From an uncultured Collinsella sp. (GTDB lineage: Bacteria > Actinomycetota > Coriobacteriia > Coriobacteriales > Coriobacteriaceae): a stretch of 48,571 nt of DNA. The notes under the pieces are model-generated. The model worked only from the letters and a program-made list of their open reading frames with translations, was not told the DNA's origin and made no database searches. Location of the stretch: positions 1 to 48,571 of the forward strand of contig CALAMG010000030.1 in NCBI GenBank assembly GCA_937925715.1, read 5' to 3'. Below, one piece after another: positions 40,399-47,769 of the stretch; position 1 is the stretch's first letter; each line of letters begins with the position of its first letter. The position numbers and the translations under genes were made by a program.

Positions 40399-41163
40399 GT
40401 GATTAAAGCGGAGCGACAGGATAAGGTTCGGCAGCTGCTCGAGGAACAGGGAACGGTCTCGGTCAAGGAGATTTCGGATGCGTTAGGTGTCTCGGATATG
40501 ACGATCCGCCGTGACCTTGAGGAGCTTGCGAGCCTGGGCGAGATCGAGCGCGTGCACGGCGGAGCCCGCAGTGCGCAGGGCCGTCCACACGCTATGCTGC
40601 GCCATGAGTATTCGCACAGCGAAAAGCGCACGAAGCATGCCGAGGAAAAGTTGCAGATTGCGCGCCGTTCTGTGGAGCTTATCGAGGAAGGCTCGACCAT
40701 CTTTTTGGGCACGGGCACCACGGTTGAGCAGATGGCCTCGATGCTGCCGGCGTTTCGCCTGCGCATTGTGACCAATTCGCTTTCGGTGTTTAACCTGCTC
40801 GAGGCGCGCGAAGACTGCGACCTGTGCCTGGTGGGCGGCATGTACCGTCGCCGCACCGCCGCCTTTGTGGGGCCCACGGCCGAGGATACCCTGCGCGCGC
40901 TGGGCATCGATGCGGCGTTTATCGGTGCCAACGGCATTCTGGACGGCGACGTGTCTACATCCAATATGGAAGAGGGCCGCATCCAGCAGCTCGCCTTTAG
41001 CAAGGCCGACTCGCGCTATCTGATCGCCGACTCCAGCAAGATCGGCAAGCGCGACTTCTACACCTTCTGCCGCCTGGACAATTTGGACGCCGTGGTGTGC
41101 GAGCCGGGTATTACCGCCGAGGACCGTGCCGCCATCGAGGAGCACGCGCAGGTCATTTGCTAG
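40399..41163 (+). CDS. DeoR-family sugar-responsive regulator
   Basis: I start at GTG 40399, with CGAGGA six bases upstream, giving 254 aa (MIKAERQDKVRQLLEEQG); an earlier GTG at 40372 is possible. HTH: SVKEISDALGVSDMTIRRDLEELASLGEIERVHGGA. The C-terminal sugar-phosphate-binding domain (DeoRC) has IFLGTGTTVEQMASML and the C-terminal VVCEPGIT. Such repressors release DNA on binding a sugar phosphate, e.g. tagatose- or fructose-phosphates. It is divergent from galM; TACAAT (40342-40347) is a -10 candidate. Confidence 0.91.
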   Translation: MIKAERQDKVRQLLEEQGTVSVKEISDALGVSDMTIRRDLEELASLGEIERVHGGARSAQGRPHAMLRHEYSHSEKRTKHAEEKLQIARRSVELIEEGSTIFLGTGTTVEQMASMLPAFRLRIVTNSLSVFNLLEAREDCDLCLVGGMYRRRTAAFVGPTAEDTLRALGIDAAFIGANGILDGDVSTSNMEEGRIQQLAFSKADSRYLIADSSKIGKRDFYTFCRLDNLDAVVCEPGITAEDRAAIEEHAQVIC

Positions 41164-41268
41164 CTAGCGCAGCAGGAGGACTTTTGCCCTTGCCAGCGCG
41201 GGGTTACCGCTTCACAATGACGCGCAAATAACTTTGGGCAACAAGGATGAGGCTATTCTGAGATATGA

Positions 41269-42501
41269 CTAGACTCCGTATCTCGTCTTTATGTCCCTTG
41301 AGAATGAATCGTAGTCTTCATAGAGCCCTTCTCTGCTTTCATCCTCGGCGTGGTTTACACGTTCAAGGAGCTTATCCTTTGAAGCCTCTTTTGTTATTGC
41401 GGCCTCGCCATCGGGTATTGTGGATTGCAAGAATAGTTCTAGAGCATGGACGTCTTTGAGTATGTAGCCCGTCGAACGACCCGCTCCTGTTTTTTCGATT
41501 GCGCTGCAACTAACAAGCTGGCCGAGGGTTCGTTTAACGGTTACCTCGCTGATATCGGGGCAGCTGGACCGGATGTCGGATTTCTTAATGACGCCGGGTC
41601 TCTGTTGAAATAGAACAGCGATGCGCGCTTGCTTCGACATGGGACGAGTGCTTGATTCAATTAAGGTACGCTGCTCGAGCTGTCGGTAGGCGGCCAGGGT
41701 TGTTCCGAGCATGAAACGGATAAAGGGTACTTCGGTGTTTTGATTTTCATTCCATCCAGTGGAGCTTGCAGCGAGGGCGTTGTAGTAAAGCGCTTTGTTG
41801 TCTTCAATAAGTCGTTCGATGCTGATGTAACGCGCAACATCGTATCCAGTCTTTTCGAGCAGCAGCGTTGTAAGGAGCCGGCTCATCCTGCCATTGCCAT
41901 CGTTGAAGGGATGAATGCTAACAAAATCGAAGATAAAGCGGAGCGATATAAGGAGGGGATCGCAAACTTGGCGAGATAGAGCATCGTTGAGGGACTGGCA
42001 GGCTTCTCTAATAAGTCCCGGGGTTGCTAGAGCCGAAGGGGGCCTAAAGCGCACAAATCGATTACCTTGATCGTCAATGGAGACGATTTCGTTATCGCCA
42101 TCTTTCCAATGGCCTCCATACGAGATTGCCGTGTGCGCCATGAGGTCACGATGCAACTGCAGAATGACCGATGGCGTTACGGGAATGGAATCGTGTTGCT
42201 CGTGAATAAGCGACAGCACATCTCGGTATCCAGCGATTTCTTCCTCTGCGCGGGAGCTTGGCTTGGCGGAATACGCCATGATCGCTTTGAGTCTTTTTTG
42301 GGTGGTAACAATTCCTTCAAGTCCGTTGGAGGATCGGGTGCTTTGGATCTTAGCCTCCTCCATTAGGGACGATAGAAGCTCGGGTTTGACTTGACTCAGA
42401 GCAAGCTGACGGCCTTTATGCTCGCGTATCGAGAGGAGGAGGTTGGTGATTGGAGTTGCTTCGAGTTCCGCTGGGACTGTGGTGTAATCGAACTGGCGCA
42501 T
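41269..42501 (-). CDS. Fic-domain protein with N-terminal inhibitory motif and C-terminal winged helix
   Basis: Fic proteins transfer AMP or other groups from nucleotides to protein hydroxyls. 410 aa. The catalytic motif is HPFNDGNGRMSR. The inhibitory motif (S/T)xxxE(G/N) appears as SNGLEG near residue 57-62, so this is an N-terminally autoinhibited (class II) Fic. The C-terminus has an HTH-like region (KSDIRSSCPDISEVTVKRTLGQL). It is visibly more AT-rich than its neighbours, consistent with acquisition. GAAAGGAG precedes the start, which directly follows a long repeated operator. Confidence 0.93.
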   Translation of the reverse strand: MRQFDYTTVPAELEATPITNLLLSIREHKGRQLALSQVKPELLSSLMEEAKIQSTRSSNGLEGIVTTQKRLKAIMAYSAKPSSRAEEEIAGYRDVLSLIHEQHDSIPVTPSVILQLHRDLMAHTAISYGGHWKDGDNEIVSIDDQGNRFVRFRPPSALATPGLIREACQSLNDALSRQVCDPLLISLRFIFDFVSIHPFNDGNGRMSRLLTTLLLEKTGYDVARYISIERLIEDNKALYYNALAASSTGWNENQNTEVPFIRFMLGTTLAAYRQLEQRTLIESSTRPMSKQARIAVLFQQRPGVIKKSDIRSSCPDISEVTVKRTLGQLVSCSAIEKTGAGRSTGYILKDVHALELFLQSTIPDGEAAITKEASKDKLLERVNHAEDESREGLYEDYDSFSRDIKTRYGV

Positions 42502-42509
42502 GCGGCTCC

Positions 42510-42584
42510 TTTCGGTATCACGAACATACTTTCGATATCATAATACCATTAAATGATACCGAAAGTATGTTCGTGATACCGAAA
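42510..42584 (-). promoter_or_regulatory. Large inverted-repeat operator upstream of fic
   Basis: 32-bp arms at 42510-42541 and 42553-42584 (31 of 32 positions complementary), 11-base spacer. Each arm holds two TTCG(G/A)TATCA decamers exactly 20 bases apart, so four sites in all. On the minus strand TATTAT lies in the spacer region. The arm adjoins the fic ribosome-binding site, so a repressor bound here, perhaps Fic itself, would block expression. Confidence 0.8.
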
Positions 42585-42639
42585 ACTGGAAACCATGGTT
42601 CATAACTGCTTGGAAAGTTCGGATTTGACTATCTTATTG

Positions 42640-42774
42640 TCTTGATCTGTAACAGTTAGACGGTTAAAAGTGGGCTACGTGTTACAGATTGAGATCTTTC
42701 AGCCCTGGTCGCCCGTTCGTCTAAATCTATAACAGTTAGGATTGAAAATCCCTGCTAGATGTTACAGATTGAGA
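42640..42774. repeat. Two-copy array of a 55-bp palindromic repeat
   Basis: Units 42640-42694 and 42720-42774. Each has inverted arms around ATCTGTAACAG(T)TAG ... CTA(C/G)(A/G)TGTTACAGAT, and a variable 25-base spacer separates them, giving an 80-bp period. The same family occurs three times at 47456-47669. Confidence 0.85.
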
Positions 42775-42803
42775 CAAACGGCCTGCTCGGGCCGAGCCAA
42801 AAC

Positions 42804-42847
42804 AAAAAAGGCCGCATGCGAACCCGTGGAGGGATTCGCATGCGGCC
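42804..42847 (-). terminator. Terminator after lacG
   Basis: On the minus strand, perfect 13-bp stem GGCCGCATGCGAA/TTCGCATGCGGCC with 12-base loop, followed by TTTTTT. Confidence 0.95.
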
Positions 42848-42869
42848 GACAGGGGGTATGCGGCAGAAA

Positions 42870-44291
42870 CTAGGCCATGAGCAGGCCGGTCTCCGCGACG
42901 TTCTTGTACCAGTACGCGCTCGCCTTGGGATAGCGCTTCTGGGTCTCAAAGTCGATGTAGAACAGGCCATAGCGCTTGTTATAGCCGTTGGTCCAGGAGA
43001 ACTGGTCCTGCAGCGACCACACAAAGTAGCCGTCGACGTTCACGCCGCCGTCGATTGCCTTGAGGATCCATGCGAGATGCTGACGCATGTAGTCGATACG
43101 AGGGGCGTCGTCGATAAAGCCGTCCTCGAAGTCGTCCTTATAGCCCATGCCGTTCTCGGTGATGTAGATCTTCTCGTAGTTGGGGTAATCGTTCTTAATA
43201 CGCAGCAGCAGGTCGTAGAGGCCCTCGGGATAGATGATCCAGTCCCAATCGGTGGTAGGAATGCCTTCGCGCACGCATGCCTCGCCCACGCCCTTGAGGA
43301 ACCAGCGCGAGGAGCCCTTGTCGCCGGTGCCATTGTGGTTGATGTCGTTTTCGCCCTCGGCGGCACGCAGGAACTGGCACTTGTAGGTATTGACGCCCAG
43401 ACAATCGTTGTAGGGGAGCGCGGCGGTCAGCGCGGCGATGTCCTCGTCGCGAACGTCGAGCTCGCCGCCGGCGATATGGGCCAGCTTGGTCGCAGCCTCC
43501 ATGGTGTCGGCTGCATAGTGGCCGCGGAAGGTGGCGTCGAGTACCCAGCGGTTGTTGATGACGTCGGCCATGCGAGCTGCCTCGCAGTCGGCGGCATTGT
43601 TGGGGTTGAGGGGATACTTGGGCTCCAGGTTCTGGACAATGCCGATCTCGCCCTCAAAGCCGCCCTCATGGAAGGCGACGACAGCCTTGGCGTGGGCCAC
43701 CATCATGTTGTGCATGAGCTGGAAGGCCTTGTCCAGGCGATACTTCTCGCCGTGCGGCCAGTTGCCGACGATAAAGCTTCCCTCGGCGGTTGCGGGAATC
43801 TCGTTAAACGTGAACCAGTGCTTGACCTCGGTGAACTCGGCAAAGCAGAACTTGGCGTACTCGACAAAGGCGTCGATCGTCGTGCGCGTCAGGAAACCCT
43901 CGCCGCCGTTCTGGTAAAAGGCCTCGGGCGTATCGAAGTGATCGAGCGTGACATAGGGGATAACGCCAGCTTTGTTGCAGGTGGCGAAAAGCTCGTGATA
44001 GAAAGCGACGCCCTCGGGGTTAATCTCACCGGTGCCACTGGGGAAGATGCGGCTCCAAGCGATGGAGACGCGGATACCGTTGATGCCGAAGCGCTGGCAC
44101 AGGTCGATATCGACCGGGTACTTGTTGTAGAAATCGCTTGCGGGATCGGGGGAGAAGCGACCCTGAGCTGCCAGGAAATCGTCCCAGGGCACTTTGCCCT
44201 TGCCGTGCGTGCGGGTCTCGCCCTCAACCTGGTAAGCGGCGGTGGCGCCGCCAAACACAAAGCCGTCGGGGAACTGCATGGGGTTGGTCAT
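42870..44291 (-). CDS. lacG: 6-phospho-beta-galactosidase (GH1)
   Basis: Hydrolyses lactose-6'-phosphate to galactose-6-phosphate and glucose. 473 aa, the usual LacG length. Catalytic acid/base E164 (FTFNE) and nucleophile E379 (ITENG). The phosphate-binding trio S432, K439, Y441 (FSWTNGYNKRYG) has the spacing known from Lactococcus LacG. Sequence similarity to LacG is high along the whole chain. GAAAGGA precedes the start. Lies 76 bases after lacE on the same strand, so probably one lac operon with it. Confidence 0.92.
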   Translation of the reverse strand: MTNPMQFPDGFVFGGATAAYQVEGETRTHGKGKVPWDDFLAAQGRFSPDPASDFYNKYPVDIDLCQRFGINGIRVSIAWSRIFPSGTGEINPEGVAFYHELFATCNKAGVIPYVTLDHFDTPEAFYQNGGEGFLTRTTIDAFVEYAKFCFAEFTEVKHWFTFNEIPATAEGSFIVGNWPHGEKYRLDKAFQLMHNMMVAHAKAVVAFHEGGFEGEIGIVQNLEPKYPLNPNNAADCEAARMADVINNRWVLDATFRGHYAADTMEAATKLAHIAGGELDVRDEDIAALTAALPYNDCLGVNTYKCQFLRAAEGENDINHNGTGDKGSSRWFLKGVGEACVREGIPTTDWDWIIYPEGLYDLLLRIKNDYPNYEKIYITENGMGYKDDFEDGFIDDAPRIDYMRQHLAWILKAIDGGVNVDGYFVWSLQDQFSWTNGYNKRYGLFYIDFETQKRYPKASAYWYKNVAETGLLMA

Positions 44292-44367
44292 GAGTCATCC
44301 TTTCTGTGGGATTCGAATAGGGAGAGGTGCCCGAACTGGGGATCCGGGCACCAACAGAGGGAGGAAC

Positions 44368-46146
44368 CTAGTCGAGGTTCTCGCGGAGCCACTTGATGGC
44401 GCTAGCGGGGTCGCGGGTAAGGTCGATATATTCCTTACCGCGCGGAGCGAGCAGCTTAATGCCCAGGCGATCGGTGTCGGCCTTCATGTCGTTGTAGTAG
44501 CTACGAACCTGCGGGGCAAGCACGATAACGTCGTACTGATCCATGATGGCAGTGTGCTGACCATAGGCGCCTGCGGAGGAAGCGATGTTCTCTCCGGTCT
44601 GCGCGGCACCTTCCTTGATGGCGTTGGCAAGCATGGCAGAGGTGCCGGCGCCGGCGCACAGGACGAGGACCTTCAGGCCGTCGACATCCTTCTTGTCGGA
44701 TGCATCGGCAGCGGGCTCGGGCTGATTGGCGACAGGCTCGCTGTCGGCGGCGGCAGCGGTCGTCTCGACGGAAGCGGTAGCCTGCTCGACAGCGGGCGCA
44801 GAGGTGCTGGCGGCGATGGTGGCAGCACCATCGGACTCGAGACCCAGCTCGGCGGCGCGCTCGGCCTCCTGGTCACAGAGCAACTTATCGTATGCCTTTA
44901 AGAACGGCAGGTAGATGATGGCGTCCAGCAAGATGATGATTGCGACAAACACCAGGGCGATAAGCTGGAAGTTTGTGGTGATGAAGATGCCGATGGGGGC
45001 AGGAGTAGCCCAAGGCACCACGAAGGAGAAGCCGTTCATGCCCACGTTATCGATAAAGAACTTGGCAACACTCACATTGACGCAGCCGGCGGCAACAAAG
45101 GGGATGAGCATGTAGGGGTTAAGGATCATCGGCGCGCCAAAGAGCAGCGGTTCGTTGACGGCGAAGGCAACAGGAACAATCGAGGCCTTACCGACGGCTT
45201 TGAGCTGCTTGGACTTCATAAAGAGAATCAGCAGAAGCGGCACGATGAACGTGGCGCCGGTGCCGCCGAACTCACCCACGAGCGACATGTTAAAGGTGAG
45301 GGAATGGGCGGGGTGACCACCGGCCAGCAGAACCTGCAGGTTCTCGGCCTGGTTGGCAAGACGGATGGGGTCGATGCCCGGCTGGACGATCGAAGGACCG
45401 TGGACGCCGATGAACCAGAAGAACGCGGTGGCCGCCTGAATAAGGATAAGGCCAGGATAGGTTTCTGCTGCAGTGAAGAGCGGGGAGAGCAGCTTGATGA
45501 GCAGCTCGGAGAACGGAACGCCCATGAGGTTGCGCACGACGACATCGATGATGCCGCAGATGATGACGGCGCCGCCAAAGGGGATGATGTCACGGAAGTT
45601 CTGAGCGATGGCGCCCGGGACCTCCTTGGGCAGCTTAATGGTCAGATCGCGCGAGACGCAGAACTTATAGACCCAAACGGTAATGAACGCGGCGATATAG
45701 GCCGAGAACAGACCACGCGTACCCATGCTGGTGCAATCGAAGACCGAAAGCTCGGAGCCGTTGAACTTGGTGGTGAACTGCGTGACTGCGAGCAGCAGCA
45801 TGCTGCACTGGGCGGCCACCATGGTGGAACCGTCGTTGAGCACCTTGCCGGCGGGCATGCGACGGTTCATGGAAGCCGTAAAGTTCTTGGCGGTGGTGCC
45901 GGCAACCATGATGCCCATGACGCCCATGGTGAAGTTGTACAGCTTGTTGCACCAGTCGATGAGCGGCTGGGGCAGCGTGATGCCAACTACGCCGGGAAGG
46001 GTGGCGATCAACAGGAAGATCGAAGAGGTGAGGACAATGGGCATGCACCCAAGGAATCCGTCTTTGATGGCCTGGAGGTAGATGTTTCTCGAGATCTTCT
46101 CGAAGAACGGTTGATGCTTTTCGAGCATCTTTACGATGGCGTCCAT
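44368..46146 (-). CDS. lacE: Lactose-specific PTS EIICB (LacE)
   Basis: 592 aa. N-terminal EIIC membrane domain (about residues 1-420, with conserved VHGPSIVQPGIDP and FAVNEPLLFGAPMILNP as in LacE), an Ala/Glu-rich linker, then the EIIB domain with the phospho-cysteine C497 in VLVLCAGAGTSAM. Closely follows Gram-positive LacE. AAAGGAG precedes ATG 46146. The lactose EIIA (LacF) is not in the window. It is paralogous to the partial gene at the right edge. Confidence 0.93.
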   Translation of the reverse strand: MDAIVKMLEKHQPFFEKISRNIYLQAIKDGFLGCMPIVLTSSIFLLIATLPGVVGITLPQPLIDWCNKLYNFTMGVMGIMVAGTTAKNFTASMNRRMPAGKVLNDGSTMVAAQCSMLLLAVTQFTTKFNGSELSVFDCTSMGTRGLFSAYIAAFITVWVYKFCVSRDLTIKLPKEVPGAIAQNFRDIIPFGGAVIICGIIDVVVRNLMGVPFSELLIKLLSPLFTAAETYPGLILIQAATAFFWFIGVHGPSIVQPGIDPIRLANQAENLQVLLAGGHPAHSLTFNMSLVGEFGGTGATFIVPLLLILFMKSKQLKAVGKASIVPVAFAVNEPLLFGAPMILNPYMLIPFVAAGCVNVSVAKFFIDNVGMNGFSFVVPWATPAPIGIFITTNFQLIALVFVAIIILLDAIIYLPFLKAYDKLLCDQEAERAAELGLESDGAATIAASTSAPAVEQATASVETTAAAADSEPVANQPEPAADASDKKDVDGLKVLVLCAGAGTSAMLANAIKEGAAQTGENIASSAGAYGQHTAIMDQYDVIVLAPQVRSYYNDMKADTDRLGIKLLAPRGKEYIDLTRDPASAIKWLRENLD

Positions 46147-46248
46147 AGAGCTCCTTTGCTACTTGATGCGCGATGCATGTGGATGGAACTGGTCGTCGAT
46201 GGATGGTCAGGACTGCCCGGAAACCTTCCTGCTTAAGGAAGGCATTGC

Positions 46249-46284
46249 GAAATGACAACGTTGTCATTTCGTTAATGACAACGT
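46249..46284. promoter_or_regulatory. LacI-type operator in the lacE-lacI divergent region
   Basis: A perfect 22-bp palindrome, GAAATGACAACGTTGTCATTTC (46249-46270), with the central CG of LacI-family operators, followed at 46274-46284 by a second copy of AATGACAACGT. It lies ~100 bases from lacE and ~150 from the regulator gene, so it may control both. Confidence 0.85.
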
Positions 46285-46421
46285 AAGACATTTTTGGAAG
46301 AGCAACAAGGATATACGGGTGAGCGGTCGATATTGTCCGGTAAACGGTTGATTTGTCAGTCGGGCAGGTAGTGTATGCTAGAACGCAAAAAGCAAGCGAT
46401 AGAGAACCGAGTGGAGAAGCA

Positions 46422-47432
46422 GTGGCAACGATGGACAAGAAAAATGTCTCAATGAATGATGTGGCAGTTGCCGCGGGCGTTTCTCTCAAGACGGTGTCGC
46501 GCGTGATCAACGAGCCCGATAGCGTGCGAGAGTCGACACGCGATAAGGTCCATTCGGCAATGGAGGCGCTCGGGTTTCGAGCCAACTTTGCCGCGCGTTC
46601 ACTCAAGTTGGGCCGTTACGGGTGCATCGGCGTGGTGATGTTCCACTTGTCGGGTGGCGCCGTGGACATGATCGACGGTATCGCCGATGCCGCCGAAGAG
46701 CGAGGCTTTGCGCTCACGATGATTAAGAAGTGCGCAGCGGAGAAGATGACCCTTGCCGATGCGGCGCACAGGATGTCGCAGCTGCCTGTTGATGGCATGA
46801 TCTTCAACCTGCGTCAGATGGTCGATGACTTTGATACCTTTGAGGCTCCGAAAGACCTCAAGACGGTGATTATCACGCCGATGGAGCATCCTACCTGCTC
46901 TACCGTCAGTGACGATCAAGAGGGTGGTGCGCGCATGGCGTGCGAGTACTTCTTGAATCGCGGGCATAAAAACGTGTACTTCGTCTCTGGTAAGAAAGAG
47001 TCGCTGTCGAGCCAGTGCCGTATGAAAGGTTGGCGTGCGGCACTCGAGGCGCGTGGCATTGAGCCGCCCGAGCCTCTGCAAGGCGATTGGAATGCGGATA
47101 GTGGCTATGCCGCGGGCCTTGTGCTTGCCGATAAGCCCGATTGCACGGCGGTCCTCGCGGCTAACGACTGCATGGCAAACGGCGTGATGATGGCTTTACG
47201 TGACAAAGGGCTCAGTGTGCCCGACGACGTGTCCGTGATCGGCTTCGACGATGAGCTCTACAAGACGATTCCCAACTCGATTCTGACGTCGGTGAAGTTT
47301 CGCCACCGCGAGCTGGGCGCCCGTGCGCTCAACGAGGTCGTCTCAGGTCTGGAAGCCCCGAGCTCCAGAAGCCGTACGCTCGTCTCGGGTGTGCTGGTCG
47401 AGCGTTCCAGCGTAAAGGACCTGCGGGCGTAG
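46422..47432 (+). CDS. LacI/GalR-family transcriptional regulator
   Basis: 336 aa. GTG 46422 is chosen because GTGGAG lies five bases upstream; ATG 46431 (MDKKNVSMND) is nearly as good. The HTH is SMNDVAVAAGVSLKTVSRVINEP, with hinge helix ANFAARSLKLGRYGCIGVV and a periplasmic-binding-like effector domain (IIFNLRQM, FVSGKKESLSSQCRMKGW, VIGFDDELYKTIPNS). Divergent from lacE; the perfect operator at 46249-46270 fits. A LacI-type regulator here is unusual, as the lactococcal lac operon uses a DeoR-type LacR. Also flanked by TRARCGGTYGA motifs. Confidence 0.93.
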   Translation: MATMDKKNVSMNDVAVAAGVSLKTVSRVINEPDSVRESTRDKVHSAMEALGFRANFAARSLKLGRYGCIGVVMFHLSGGAVDMIDGIADAAEERGFALTMIKKCAAEKMTLADAAHRMSQLPVDGMIFNLRQMVDDFDTFEAPKDLKTVIITPMEHPTCSTVSDDQEGGARMACEYFLNRGHKNVYFVSGKKESLSSQCRMKGWRAALEARGIEPPEPLQGDWNADSGYAAGLVLADKPDCTAVLAANDCMANGVMMALRDKGLSVPDDVSVIGFDDELYKTIPNSILTSVKFRHRELGARALNEVVSGLEAPSSRSRTLVSGVLVERSSVKDLRA

Positions 47433-47455
47433 ACGTGCTCGGCCTATTCCGTTTG

Positions 47456-47669
47456 TCTCAATCTGTAACAGCTAGGACCCAAAAACTCGGCTAGATGTTA
47501 CGGATCGAGATTTTTGGCCCGGCTTATTCCGTTTGTCTCGATCTGTAACAACTAGACGGTCAAAAGTGGTCTACATGTTACAGATTGAGATTTTCGGCTT
47601 GGCCTGTGCGTTCATCTCGATCTGTAACAGCTAGGACCGAAAAACTCGGCTAGATGTTACAGATTGAGA
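47456..47669. repeat. Three-copy array of a 55-bp palindromic repeat
   Basis: Units 47456-47510, 47536-47590 and 47615-47669, spacers 24-25 bases, period ~80. Arms are TCTCGATCTGTAACAGCTAG and its near-complement CTAGATGTTACAGATTGAGA; the loop alternates between a GACC-AAAAA-CTCGG form and an ACGGTCAAAAGTGGTCT form. Same family as 42640-42774. Confidence 0.88.
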
Positions 47670-47697
47670 TGAACAGGAGGGCGGGTGCGGTCTAAAC

Positions 47698-47740
47698 AAA
47701 ATGGCCCGCGCATCACGCATCGATGCACGGGCCATTTTTT
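47698..47740. terminator. Bidirectional terminator between the lacI-type gene and the second lacE
   Basis: AAATGGCCCG/CGGGCCATTT stem around a loop holding a GCATCGATGC dyad, with T6 on the plus side and a TTTGTTT tract on the minus side. Confidence 0.85.
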
Positions 47741-47769
47741 GTCTGCGAGCGGCAGGTGGCGTCAGCGTC

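Larger units (their letters stand above)
42502..42869. other. 368-bp intergenic region rich in repeats
   Basis: Holds the Fic operator (42510-42584), two copies of the ATCTGTAACAG palindrome (42640-42774) and the lacG terminator (42804-42847). No gene. Confidence 0.75.
47433..47769. other. 337-bp gap holding the three-copy repeat array
   Basis: Contains the array at 47456-47669 and the bidirectional terminator at 47698-47740. No gene. Confidence 0.75.

Noticed and set aside
42495..42600. The TTCGGTATCA boxes read as part of the ATCTGTAACAG repeat family
   Set aside because: The sequences, arm lengths and spacing differ; the boxes adjoin the fic start while the 55-bp units lie further away with their own period.
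47456..47669. The repeat array read as a CRISPR array
   Set aside because: Only two to three units per array, 55-bp palindromic repeats with variant loops, related spacers of ~25 bp, and no cas genes in the window.
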